In this document: positions 10,568 to 19,201 of the stretch, piece by piece | How the letters are laid out: every line of letters starts with the position of its first letter | Numbering within the stretch: position 1 is the stretch's first letter | Assembly (NCBI RefSeq): GCF_001870205.1 | Contig: NZ_CP017267.1 | Location: forward strand, 918,501-982,500 | DNA from: Vagococcus teuberi | GTDB taxonomy: Bacteria > Bacillota > Bacilli > Lactobacillales > Vagococcaceae | Direction of reading: 5' to 3' | DNA: 64,000 bases | Program-made: the position numbers and the translations under genes | Notes under the pieces: model-generated | Told to the model about the DNA's origin: nothing | Database searches by the model: none | The model's input: only the letters and a program-made list of their open reading frames with translations

Positions 10568-12109
10568 GTGAGTATTTTAGAGATTGATGACTTAAAGTAT
10601 GAATTACCAGATAAGATGCTTTATGAAAATGGATCACTTCGTTTAAATAAGGGTGAACATCTTGGTTTAACAGGAAAAAATGGGGCAGGAAAATCAACTT
10701 TATTAAAAATAATTCAAGGTGAGATTATGCCTGATGAAGGTCGAATTGTTTGGCAAAATAATATGACGATTTCCTATTTGGAGCAACAATTAACCTATAG
10801 TGAAGGTGACACAATGTTTGATTATTTAAAGCAAGCATTTAGTCATTTATATAAAATGAGTGATGAAATCCAACAGATGTATGAAGAGTATGCCACAACG
10901 TATGATGATGAGTTACTTGAAATAATTGGGAAAAAACAAGAAAAACTTGAAGCCAGTGACTTTTATTCAATAGAAACACAAATCGAACAAGTTGCAAATG
11001 GACTAGGATTGACTGCAATTGGTTTAGATAAAGAAGTGGCTAAGTTAAGTGGTGGGCAACGTTCGAAAGTCAGTTTGGCAAAATTATTACTAGAAAAAGC
11101 AGACGTCTTTTTACTAGATGAGCCGACAAACTACCTAGATGTTTCACATATTGACTGGCTATCAGATTATTTAAATCAATTAGATAGTACCTATATCGTG
11201 ATTTCTCATGATAGAGACTTTTTAAATAAAGTAACGACATGTATTTGTGATATTGATTACCATACGTTGACAAAATACAATGGTAATCTAGAAGCTGCAA
11301 TGAAACAAAAACAAGCAAAAGCAGAACAACATCAAAGAGATTATGAAAAACAACAAAAAGAAATTGATAAATTGGAAGCTTATGTAAGAAAGTACAAAGC
11401 CGGAAGTCGTTCGAATATGGCCAAAAGTCGTGAGAAACAATTAAATAAAATTGATAGACTGGCTGCGCCACCAAGTGGTAAACCAGGTAAATTTGAATTT
11501 CCGTATGAAATGAGTCATAGTCATTTAGTTCTTGAAACAAATGATTTATCAGTAGGCTATGAGTTTCCTTTACTAGAAGACATTAATTTCAGACTCCATA
11601 AGGGTGAGAAAATTGCGATTAAAGGATTTAATGGGATTGGTAAATCAACCTTATTAAAAACGTTAATCGGTGAGATAGATAAGCTATCAGGAACGATTGA
11701 AATAAGTAATGATGTGAAGATTAATTACTTTTCACAAGATTTAAATTGGGAACACCCAAATCAGTCAGCAATTGATTGGTTACAAGTTGTTCATCCAAAA
11801 CTATCTAATAAAGAAGTGCGTAGAGTTCTTTCTAAAAGTGGGATTAATGATGATAACATGAGTAAACCGTTATCCCAACTTAGTGGAGGAGAGCAGTGTA
11901 AAGTGAAATTGTGTCATTTGACTTTAAATAAGAGTAACTTATTAGTACTTGACGAACCAACAAACCATTTGGATCAACAAAGCAAAGATGCATTAAAAGA
12001 AACACTGAATCAATTTGAAGGAACTGTGTTACTTGTTTCTCACGAAATGGACTTTTTAGAAGATTTAGTAGATCAAGTTTATGATGTTGCGTTAGGAAAA
12101 ATGATATAA
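10568..12109 (+). CDS. ABC-F family ATPase (ribosome-associated)
   Basis: 513-residue soluble protein with two fused nucleotide-binding domains and no membrane segments, the hallmark of ABC-F translation factors. Walker A motifs are GKNGAGKS (36-43) and GFNGIGKS (second domain); signatures are LSGGQ and LSGGE; both Walker B regions continue as DEPTN. The interdomain linker (about residues 240-305) is a charged coiled coil with a basic KAGSRSNMAKSREKQ segment. ABC-F proteins bind the ribosomal E site. Some are housekeeping factors that rescue stalled translation and others confer antibiotic protection. I cannot place this one in a resistance subfamily, and a housekeeping role is the conservative reading. 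GTG is the start, with AAAGGAGAG upstream. Confidence 0.87.
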   Translation: MSILEIDDLKYELPDKMLYENGSLRLNKGEHLGLTGKNGAGKSTLLKIIQGEIMPDEGRIVWQNNMTISYLEQQLTYSEGDTMFDYLKQAFSHLYKMSDEIQQMYEEYATTYDDELLEIIGKKQEKLEASDFYSIETQIEQVANGLGLTAIGLDKEVAKLSGGQRSKVSLAKLLLEKADVFLLDEPTNYLDVSHIDWLSDYLNQLDSTYIVISHDRDFLNKVTTCICDIDYHTLTKYNGNLEAAMKQKQAKAEQHQRDYEKQQKEIDKLEAYVRKYKAGSRSNMAKSREKQLNKIDRLAAPPSGKPGKFEFPYEMSHSHLVLETNDLSVGYEFPLLEDINFRLHKGEKIAIKGFNGIGKSTLLKTLIGEIDKLSGTIEISNDVKINYFSQDLNWEHPNQSAIDWLQVVHPKLSNKEVRRVLSKSGINDDNMSKPLSQLSGGEQCKVKLCHLTLNKSNLLVLDEPTNHLDQQSKDALKETLNQFEGTVLLVSHEMDFLEDLVDQVYDVALGKMI

Positions 12110-12117
12110 AAAAGTTA

Positions 12118-12145
12118 GGCTTCGAGAAATCGAAGTCTTTTTTTT
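12118..12145 (+). terminator. terminator after the ABC-F gene
   Basis: GGCTTCGA (12118-12125), a GAAA tetraloop and TCGAAGTC (12130-12137) are followed by a T-run. Confidence 0.85.
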
Positions 12146-12325
12146 ATGCACAAAATTGTATTTTTCACTAATATATATACGATTTTTGTGTTATACAAAT
12201 GAAATAATTAATTAACAATACATTAAAATACAATTAGTGTTCGGAATTACGAGTTTACAAACGTTGTATTAACATAGTTTATAGAACCTATAAATAAAAC
12301 CAATAGTAAGATAAAAAACAACAAA

Positions 12326-12341
12326 TTGTATGCGTTTACAT
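12326..12341 (+). promoter_or_regulatory. cre-like CcpA site upstream of the bkd operon
   Basis: TTGTATGCGTTTACAT agrees with the consensus WTGNNARCGNWWWCAW at 15 of 16 positions. It lies 52 bp before the ptb start codon, where CcpA could repress the operon when glucose is present. The ccpA gene itself is at 29703-30704. No unambiguous -35/-10 pair could be fixed around it. Confidence 0.6.
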
Positions 12342-12393
12342 TAGTTGGTACAGTATGAGTGTAGTCACAAAGAAATAAATGAGGTGAATAAAA

Positions 12394-13218
12394 ATGATAA
12401 CAGTATCAATCGCCGGTGGTTCCCAACCAGAGATTTTAACGTTGGTAAACGAAGCGAAAAATCGTTTTAAAGAAAGTCTGAATTTTGTTGTGTTTGACCA
12501 AACAGAAGATATAGGAAATTCAGATACGTGGGAATATGTCCACTGTAAAGACGAGGCTGAAATAGTTCAAAAGGCAGTGCAATATGTAGCTGATGGACAT
12601 GCTCAAATTCTCCTCAAAGGTATTATTCAAACACATACATTATTAAAAGAATTACTAAAAAAAGAGTATGGCTTAAAAACGCAATCTGTTTTATCACACG
12701 TTGCCATGGTAACAGTTCCTTCCAAAGATAAAACATTTCTGTTAACTGATTGTGCGATGAATATCACGCCAGACACTCAAACAATGATTGAAATTGTTGA
12801 AAATGTTAAATCTGTTGCGCACAAAATTGGATTAGATCATCCGAAAATCGCGTTACTAAGTGCGGCGGAAAATTACAATCCAAAAATGCCATCATCGGTA
12901 TTAGCGACTGAAGTAACTGAAGCATTTAAAGACGAAGAAAGTGCCACAATATTTGGACCAATTTCATTTGACTTAGCCATATCTAAAGAAGCAGTTGAAC
13001 ACAAACGATTCGTTGGACCAATTATGGGGGATGCAGATGTATTGGTTGTGCCACAAATAGATACAGGAAATAGTTTGTATAAATCACTCACACTATTTGC
13101 TGACGCGACAGTCGGTGGAACAATCGTCGGGACAAAAGTTCCAGTGGTATTGACTTCAAGAAGTGATACAACGGCAAGTAAACTTGATTCTTTAGAGTTT
13201 GCCATGAAACAAATTTAG
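12394..13218 (+). CDS. ptb: Phosphate (branched-chain) acyltransferase, Ptb
   Basis: 274-residue phosphotransacylase of the Pta/Ptb family. It exchanges CoA for phosphate on isobutyryl-, isovaleryl- or 2-methylbutyryl-CoA to give the acyl phosphate used by the next enzyme. Family features seen are VLLKGIIQTHTLLKE near residue 75, the LLTDCAMNITPD motif near 125, and the ALLSAAENYNPKMPSS and FVGPIMGDADVLVVP segments in the C-terminal half. It opens a six-gene operon in the order ptb-buk-bkdD-bkdA-bkdB-bkdC known from E. faecalis. The ATG has GAGGTGA upstream. Confidence 0.93.
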   Translation: MITVSIAGGSQPEILTLVNEAKNRFKESLNFVVFDQTEDIGNSDTWEYVHCKDEAEIVQKAVQYVADGHAQILLKGIIQTHTLLKELLKKEYGLKTQSVLSHVAMVTVPSKDKTFLLTDCAMNITPDTQTMIEIVENVKSVAHKIGLDHPKIALLSAAENYNPKMPSSVLATEVTEAFKDEESATIFGPISFDLAISKEAVEHKRFVGPIMGDADVLVVPQIDTGNSLYKSLTLFADATVGGTIVGTKVPVVLTSRSDTTASKLDSLEFAMKQI

Positions 13219-13233
13219 AAAAGAGGTTTTTTG

Positions 13234-14304
13234 ATGGAACATATATTAGTTATTAATCCTGGTTCGACATCGACTAAGTTAGCTATTTTTTCAAATCATG
13301 AACAAATTGCAGAAGAAACGATTCGCCATACAGTAGAAGAAATTTCGCAGTTTGAAAATGTGATTAGTCAAACGGATTTTAGAGCAGAATTAATAAAAGA
13401 ATTTATCACAAAACAACAAGTAGAAGACAGTTTAGTAGCTGTCGTTGGTCGTGGTGGGTTATTAAAACCAATACCAGGTGGCACGTATAAAGTAAACGAG
13501 GCTCTATTAAGTGACTTGATAGCTGAAAAATATAACACACATGCGTCTAACTTAGGGGCTATCTTAGCCAATGAGTTTGCAAAAGAATACGACATTCCAG
13601 CATTTATCGTAGACCCAGTAGTAGTCGACGAAATGGAACCAATCGCAAAAGTATCTGGGCTAAAAGGAATTAATCGTAGAAGTGTTACACATGCCCTAAA
13701 TCAAAAAGCTGTTGCTCGTGTGACAGCAGAAGAATTAGGTAAAGAATATGAAACTTCATCTATGATTGTCGCTCATTTAGGCGGTGGGATTAGTGTTGGT
13801 GCTCATAAAAATGGGAAGATGATTGATGCTGTAAACGGCTTAGATGGTGAAGGTCCTTTTTCACCAGAAAGAAGTGGGGAATTACCACTAGTTGATTTTG
13901 CCAATCTGATTATTGAAGAAAATCTAACATTAGCTGATGTGAAAAAAATGATAGCAGGTAACAGTGGGTTGAAATCATATCTTGGGGAAACTGATTTAAG
14001 AGAAGTCGAAAAACGTATTAAAGCTGGCGATACTGAAGCAGCATTTTACGAAGAAGCCATGTCTTATCAAGTAGCTAAAAGTATTGCGGAAATGTCTGTT
14101 GTACTAAAAGGTGAAGTAGATAGCATCATCTTAACAGGCGGTGCCGTTTATTCTGAATCAATTCGTAAGCAAATTACTTCTCGTGTTGAATGGATTGCAC
14201 GAGTTAAAGCTTTCCCAGGTGAGATGGAAATGCAAGCTCTATATGAAGGAGCATGGCGCGTACTAAAAGGAAAAGAAGAAGCAAAAGATTACGCTTTAGT
14301 GTAA
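13234..14304 (+). CDS. buk: Butyrate / branched-chain fatty acid kinase
   Basis: About 356-residue acetokinase-family (ASKHA fold) enzyme that converts acyl phosphate plus ADP to the free acid plus ATP, the energy-yielding end of the pathway. The N-terminal phosphate-binding loop VINPGSTSTK, the VAHLGGGISVGAHKNGKMID adenosine motif and the LTGGAVYSE motif are all present. The annotated first codon could be the TTG at 13231, but the ATG at 13234 is better spaced from AGAGG. It lies 15 bp after ptb. Confidence 0.94.
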   Translation: MEHILVINPGSTSTKLAIFSNHEQIAEETIRHTVEEISQFENVISQTDFRAELIKEFITKQQVEDSLVAVVGRGGLLKPIPGGTYKVNEALLSDLIAEKYNTHASNLGAILANEFAKEYDIPAFIVDPVVVDEMEPIAKVSGLKGINRRSVTHALNQKAVARVTAEELGKEYETSSMIVAHLGGGISVGAHKNGKMIDAVNGLDGEGPFSPERSGELPLVDFANLIIEENLTLADVKKMIAGNSGLKSYLGETDLREVEKRIKAGDTEAAFYEEAMSYQVAKSIAEMSVVLKGEVDSIILTGGAVYSESIRKQITSRVEWIARVKAFPGEMEMQALYEGAWRVLKGKEEAKDYALV

Positions 14305-14325
14305 CAAATAGAAGGAGTGAAAAAG

Positions 14326-15738
14326 ATGGCAGAACAAACAGACTTACTAATTTTAGGTGGCGGAACTGGTGGTTACGTTGCAGCAATTAGAGCAGCGCAA
14401 AAAGGGTTGGATGTCACGATTGTTGAAAAAAGTAAATTAGGTGGAACATGTCTACATAAAGGATGTATCCCAACAAAAGCATTATTAAGAAGTGCAGAAG
14501 TATTTGATATAATCAAAGATGCACAGGAGTTTGGTATTGAGAATGTAAAAGACTTTTCTGTCGACTTTAAAAAAGTACAAGAAAGAAAACAAGGAATCAT
14601 TAATCAACTTCATCAAGGTGTCGAAGGATTAATGAAAAAAAATAAAATCCGAGTTCTTGAAGGTGAAGGGGCAATTTTAGGGCCATCTATCTTCTCACCA
14701 GTTTCCGGAGCGGTTGCTGTGACATTTAATGATAAATCAAAAGAAGAAGAAATCATCGTTCCTAAAAATGTGATTATCGCGACAGGTTCATCACCGAAAA
14801 CTTTACCTAATTTGCCATTAGATGAAGAATTCATTCTTTCATCAGACGGAATGTTAGAAATTGAAACATTGCCTAAATCAATTGTGATTGTTGGTGGTGG
14901 AGTAATTGGTGTTGAATGGGCGTCTCTATTAAATAGTTTAGGCGTTGAAGTAACCATTATTGAATTCTTAGATCGCTTGTTAATTAATGAGAGCCCAACC
15001 ATTTCAAAAGAATTGAAGAAAAGCCTAGAAAAACGTGGCATTAAAGTACTTCTAAGTAGCAAAGTATCTAAAGCAGACATCAAAGGTAAAGAAGTCGTGG
15101 TCGATATAGAAGGCCAAGATAGTTTAACAGTTGATAAAGTTATGGTTGCTATCGGACGCAAGCCGAATGTAAATGGTATTGGGTTACAAAACACATCAGT
15201 TAAGTTTGATGATAAAGGCATTCAAGTGAATGAGTTCTACCAAACAACTGAAGATCATATATACGCAGTAGGAGATTGTATTGATACGCTCCAATTAGCA
15301 CACGTTGCGATGAAAGAAGGAGAAATTGCAGTTAGTCACCTACTAGAAGAAGACGTTGACACAATCAACTACACAAATGTTCCACGTTGTGTTTATACAA
15401 ATCCAGAAATCGCAAGTGTTGGGTACTCAAAAGATAATGTCCCAGAAGGTGTGAAAGCAAAAGTTGGAACATTTAGTTTTGCTGGAAACGGAAAAGCACT
15501 TGTTTATGGCGGTGAAGGTGGATTTGTTGAAGTTATAAGAGATGAAGAAACGGATGATTTATTAGGTGTATCCATTATCGGTCCACATGCAACAGATTTA
15601 ATTTCTGAAGCAAGCACTTCTATCTATTTAGATGCAACACCAATTGAATTAGGGGAGGCGATTCATCCACATCCAACATTGTCAGAAGCAATTCAAGAAG
15701 CAGCACTCGATACATATAAAAAAGCAATTCATAAATAA
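14326..15738 (+). CDS. bkdD: Dihydrolipoyl dehydrogenase (E3) of the branched-chain keto acid complex
   Basis: FAD flavoprotein (about 470 residues) that reoxidises dihydrolipoamide on the E2 core and passes electrons to NAD+. The FAD motif LGGGTGGYVAA is at the N-terminus, the redox-active disulfide is in GGTCLHKGCIPTK, the NAD motif is IVGGGVIGVEWA, and the dimer-interface catalytic histidine lies in HPHPTLSEA near the C-terminus. GAAGGAG precedes the ATG at 14326. A GTG at 14317 is in frame but overlaps the ribosome site. Its placement ahead of E1 and E2 is specific to bkd operons. Confidence 0.94.
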   Translation: MAEQTDLLILGGGTGGYVAAIRAAQKGLDVTIVEKSKLGGTCLHKGCIPTKALLRSAEVFDIIKDAQEFGIENVKDFSVDFKKVQERKQGIINQLHQGVEGLMKKNKIRVLEGEGAILGPSIFSPVSGAVAVTFNDKSKEEEIIVPKNVIIATGSSPKTLPNLPLDEEFILSSDGMLEIETLPKSIVIVGGGVIGVEWASLLNSLGVEVTIIEFLDRLLINESPTISKELKKSLEKRGIKVLLSSKVSKADIKGKEVVVDIEGQDSLTVDKVMVAIGRKPNVNGIGLQNTSVKFDDKGIQVNEFYQTTEDHIYAVGDCIDTLQLAHVAMKEGEIAVSHLLEEDVDTINYTNVPRCVYTNPEIASVGYSKDNVPEGVKAKVGTFSFAGNGKALVYGGEGGFVEVIRDEETDDLLGVSIIGPHATDLISEASTSIYLDATPIELGEAIHPHPTLSEAIQEAALDTYKKAIHK

Positions 15739-15756
15739 AGGAAAGGTTGATGAAAA

Positions 15757-16743
15757 ATGAAAACGTTAAAAAAATCAGGTTTAAGTAAAGAAGAAATGAT
15801 ACAAGCTTATTACGAGGTTAAAAGAGGTCGTCGTTTAGATGAACGTTTATGGCAATTAACTCGTATTGGTAAAACGTCATTTAACATTTCAGGACAAGGA
15901 GCAGAAGTTGCTCAAGTTGCAATGGCTATGGCTTTTGAACATGATAAAGATATTTTCTTACCATATTACCGTGATATGACTGCTTGTTTAGTATGGGGGA
16001 TGACTTCTAAAGACATTATCTTAGGTTCATTTGGTAAAGATGCAGACCCTTCTTCACATGGTCGTCAAATGCCTAACCACTATGGTTCAAAAGAACATAA
16101 TATCGTGTCATTTGCTTCTACTGTAAGTACACAAATGCCTTTAGCAACTGGTGTAGCATATGCAGCACAATTAGAAGGAAAAGACTATATTGCTTTAACA
16201 ACAACAGGGGAAGGGTCAGCTAACCAAGGTGAAGTACAAGAAGCAATGAACTTTGCTGGAGTTAAGAAATTACCAGTTATCTTCGTGGTAGAAAATAATA
16301 ACTATGCGATTAGTGTTCCGATTGAAGAACAATATGCTAACGAGAACATGTCTGATCGTGCTCATGGCTATGGATTTGAAGGAATCACTGTTGATGGAAA
16401 TGACTTTACAGAAGTTTACTTAACATTTAAAAAAGCAGTTAAAGATGCTCGTAGTGGTAAAGGTCCAAAATTAATCGAATTGAAAGTATACCGTTTAACT
16501 TCTCACTCTGCAGATGATGATCAAACGATTTACCGTTCTAAAGAAGACATCGAAAAAATGAAAGAAAGTGACCCAATTGATGTATTTGAAAAACAGTTAA
16601 TCGACGAAGGTTACTTAACTCAAGCAGATATGGACAAAATGGATGAAGAAATTCGCGCTGAAATCGACAAAGCAACTGACGAAGCAGAAGCAATGCCAGA
16701 TTCAGCTCCAGAATCATTATTAGACGAAGTATACGCGAAATAA
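15757..16743 (+). CDS. bkdA: Branched-chain 2-oxoacid dehydrogenase E1, alpha subunit
   Basis: 328-residue thiamine diphosphate-binding subunit of the E1 heterotetramer that decarboxylates 2-ketoisovalerate, 2-ketoisocaproate and 2-keto-3-methylvalerate. The ThDP/Mg2+ motif is seen as GEGSANQGEVQEAMNFA, ending about 30 residues later in VENNNYAIS. The LTSHSADDDQTIYR segment is the usual phosphorylation-loop counterpart in E1 alpha subunits. The terminal 60 residues are acidic. It follows bkdD closely and is translated from its own ribosome site. Confidence 0.93.
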   Translation: MKTLKKSGLSKEEMIQAYYEVKRGRRLDERLWQLTRIGKTSFNISGQGAEVAQVAMAMAFEHDKDIFLPYYRDMTACLVWGMTSKDIILGSFGKDADPSSHGRQMPNHYGSKEHNIVSFASTVSTQMPLATGVAYAAQLEGKDYIALTTTGEGSANQGEVQEAMNFAGVKKLPVIFVVENNNYAISVPIEEQYANENMSDRAHGYGFEGITVDGNDFTEVYLTFKKAVKDARSGKGPKLIELKVYRLTSHSADDDQTIYRSKEDIEKMKESDPIDVFEKQLIDEGYLTQADMDKMDEEIRAEIDKATDEAEAMPDSAPESLLDEVYAK

Positions 16744-16766
16744 TTTTAGGAAAAAGAGAGGAATGA

Positions 16767-17759
16767 ATGACAATGGCTGAAATGACATATTTAGAGGCAA
16801 TTAATTTAGGAATATCTGAAGAAATGGCTCGTGACGAAAAAGTTGTAATCTTTGGTGAAGACGTAGGTGGAGATAAAGGTGGCGTGTTTGGTGTAACAAA
16901 AGGTTTAGCAGCCAAATATGGAGATAACCGCTGTTTTAACACACCATTAACTGAAGGCTTGATTGGTGGATTAGCTGTTGGTTTAGGTGTTATGGGATAC
17001 CGTGCAATTGGAGAATTCCAATTTGCTGACTACATTTTACCAGCGACAAACCAAATTTTATCTGAAGCAAGAACAATGCGTTACCGTACTAAAGGTGATT
17101 GGACAGCGCCAATTGTTTACCGTACGCCTTATGGTGGGGGAGTTCGTGGTGGATTATATCACTCTCAGTCAACTGAAAAAATCTTTGCAGGTCAACCAGG
17201 ATTACGAGTGGTAACACCATCAAATCCATATGATGCAAAAGGAATGATTAAGGCTGCAATTCGTTCAGACGATCCAGTTATCTTCTACGAACACAAGCGT
17301 CTATATCGTTTGTTAAAAGCGGAAGTTCCAACTGATGATTATATTGTACCAATTGACAAAGCAAACGTTGTTCGTGAAGGTAGCGACATCACAGTAATTA
17401 GTTATGGAATGATGTTACAATACGCTATTTCTGCAGCTGAAAAACTTGCCAAAGAAGGCATTGATGCAGAAGTTGTTGATGTTCGCTCATTGTATCCGTT
17501 AGATAGAGAAACACTAGTTAATGCAGCTAAGAAAACTGGAAAAATTTTATTAGTAACAGAAGACAACAAAGAAGGAAGTATCATGAGTGAAATCGCAGCA
17601 ATGATTTCTGAAGATGCGTTATTTGATTTAGATGCACCAATCAAACGTTTAGCTGGTCCTGATGCACCAAGTATGGGATACTCTTTAACATTAGAACGTG
17701 AATTCTTGGTAAATGAAGACCAAGTAATCGAAGCAATGATAGAATTGGCAGAGTATTAA
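16767..17759 (+). CDS. bkdB: Branched-chain 2-oxoacid dehydrogenase E1, beta subunit
   Basis: 330-residue partner of BkdA. Conserved E1-beta stretches include VVIFGEDVGGDKGGVFGVTKGL, EFQFADYILPATNQI, the HSQSTEKIFAGQPGLRVV region and FYEHKRLYR. The C-terminal transketolase domain has VISYGMMLQ and VDVRSLYPLD. The enzyme works with ThDP at the alpha/beta interface. Two ATGs are in frame (16767 and 16773); AGAGAGG at 16755-16761 fits the first slightly better. Confidence 0.93.
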   Translation: MTMAEMTYLEAINLGISEEMARDEKVVIFGEDVGGDKGGVFGVTKGLAAKYGDNRCFNTPLTEGLIGGLAVGLGVMGYRAIGEFQFADYILPATNQILSEARTMRYRTKGDWTAPIVYRTPYGGGVRGGLYHSQSTEKIFAGQPGLRVVTPSNPYDAKGMIKAAIRSDDPVIFYEHKRLYRLLKAEVPTDDYIVPIDKANVVREGSDITVISYGMMLQYAISAAEKLAKEGIDAEVVDVRSLYPLDRETLVNAAKKTGKILLVTEDNKEGSIMSEIAAMISEDALFDLDAPIKRLAGPDAPSMGYSLTLEREFLVNEDQVIEAMIELAEY

Positions 17760-17780
17760 AAATTTAGGAGGAAGTTAGTT

Positions 17781-19064
17781 ATGGCTATTAAAGAAATTAA
17801 AATGCCCAATTTAGGGGAAAGTGTTACAGAAGCAAGTGTTGTTTCATGGATTGTTAATCCAGGTGACACAGTAAAAAGATATGACCCATTAATGGAAGTT
17901 GTATCAGACAAAGTAACGACGGAAATTCCTTCAGACTTTGCTGGTGTTGTGAAAGAAACATTAGTTGAACTAGATGTAGATGTTCCAATAGGTACCTCTT
18001 TAATGACGCTTGAAGTTGAAGGCGAAGATGATTCAACACAAGAAGTTGAAGAAGTGAAAGAGGAAGTAAAAGAAGAAGTAATCGCATCTTCACCTGCTCC
18101 AAAAGCGAAAAAATCTGTTAATAAAGCAGTAGGACGTTTCTCTCCAGCAGTGGTTCGTTTAGCGCAAGAAAAAGGCATTGATTTAAATGACGTTGAAGGT
18201 ACTGGAAAAGATGGACGTATCACTCGTAAAGATATTATGAACTTTGATCCAGCTAAAGTAGTTAAATCAGAGCCAGTTGTTGAAGAAACAGTTATTAAAG
18301 TTGAAGAAACAACAACAGCACCAAAATCAGCAGAAACAGCAGCACCAGTTGCAACATCAACTGCTTCTCAAGACGTTGTACCGGCTGATGGCGTAAGAAA
18401 AGCAATCGCTAAGAAAATGGTACAAAGTGTTAATGAAATTCCTCATGCTTGGATCATGGTCGAAGCTGATGTAACAAATATTGTTAATTTACGTAACAAA
18501 ACAAAAGATGAGTTCAAGAAAAATGAAGGGATGTCTTTAAGCTTCTTCCCATTCTTTGCTAAAGCTGTTGTACAAGCAATGAAGAAAAATCCAAAAATCA
18601 ACACATCTTGGGATAATGGAAACATTGTTTACCATAAAGACATTAACTTATCAATTGCTGTGACAACTGACGAGCATTTATATGTTCCAGTAATTCACAA
18701 TGCTGATAATTTATCTCTAGCTGGTATTGCCAAAGAAATTAACCGTCTAGCAACTGATGTAAGAGATGGCAAATTGCAAGGAAAAGATATGCAAGGTGGC
18801 ACATTTACATTGAACAATACTGGTACTTTAGGATCAGTTCAATCAATGGGAATCATCAATCACCCACAAGCAGCTATCTTACAAGTTGAATCAATTAATA
18901 AACGTATTGTTCCAACTAAAGATGGTGGATTCAAAACAGCAGATATGGTTAACCTATGTTTGTCAATCGACCACAGAATTTTAGATGGACAACAAGCAGG
19001 TCAATTCTTAAGAGATGTGAAAGAAAACCTAGCTAACTTCTCATCTGCATCTGATATCTACTAA
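17781..19064 (+). CDS. bkdC: Branched-chain 2-oxoacid dehydrogenase E2, lipoamide acyltransferase
   Basis: 427-residue core of the complex. Residues 1-80 form one lipoyl domain with the lipoylated lysine K44 in VSDKVTTE. An acidic linker (EEVKEEVKEEV) follows. A peripheral-subunit-binding domain lies at about 110-150 (SPAVVRLAQEKGIDLNDVEG). A second Thr/Ala-rich linker leads into the catalytic acyltransferase domain from about 195 on, with active-site H398 and D402 in DHRILDG. A single lipoyl domain is usual for this branch. It closes the operon; only a weak hairpin separates it from the next gene. Confidence 0.93.
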   Translation: MAIKEIKMPNLGESVTEASVVSWIVNPGDTVKRYDPLMEVVSDKVTTEIPSDFAGVVKETLVELDVDVPIGTSLMTLEVEGEDDSTQEVEEVKEEVKEEVIASSPAPKAKKSVNKAVGRFSPAVVRLAQEKGIDLNDVEGTGKDGRITRKDIMNFDPAKVVKSEPVVEETVIKVEETTTAPKSAETAAPVATSTASQDVVPADGVRKAIAKKMVQSVNEIPHAWIMVEADVTNIVNLRNKTKDEFKKNEGMSLSFFPFFAKAVVQAMKKNPKINTSWDNGNIVYHKDINLSIAVTTDEHLYVPVIHNADNLSLAGIAKEINRLATDVRDGKLQGKDMQGGTFTLNNTGTLGSVQSMGIINHPQAAILQVESINKRIVPTKDGGFKTADMVNLCLSIDHRILDGQQAGQFLRDVKENLANFSSASDIY

Positions 19065-19103
19065 AAAACTATCATTATCTATTAAACTGTCATGTAAAGA
19101 ATT

Positions 19104-19142
19104 AGATTTCTCAATTTACTTTGGGAAATCTCCTTCTTTCTT
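19104..19142 (+). terminator. weak terminator after bkdC
   Basis: A 9-bp stem with one G-U pair (19104-19112 with 19123-19131) is followed by a C/T-mixed tract, not a clean T-run, so readthrough into the following gene is likely. Confidence 0.45.
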
Positions 19143-19201
19143 TAAGTAAGTGCAATCCTTCTCAAACTAATTTAAAAATAATACTAATAGGAGTTTTTGA
19201 T

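Noticed and set aside
11070-11540. Antisense frame of 156 codons inside the ABC-F gene
   Set aside because: Composition (His/Tyr/Leu-rich) is what a reversed coding strand gives; the sense protein is clearly conserved there.
12345-12364. Possible sigma-54 (-24/-12) promoter TTGGTAC...GTGTA before ptb, as in the Bacillus bkd operon
   Set aside because: The -24 half is good but the -12 half reads GAGTG instead of TTGCA, the invariant GC is absent, and no sigma-54 activator gene (BkdR) is nearby.
14613-15221. Long antisense open frame (202 codons) opposite bkdD
   Set aside because: It lies fully within a strongly conserved flavoprotein gene, has no ribosome site, and its translation shows no recognisable domain; it is a shadow frame.
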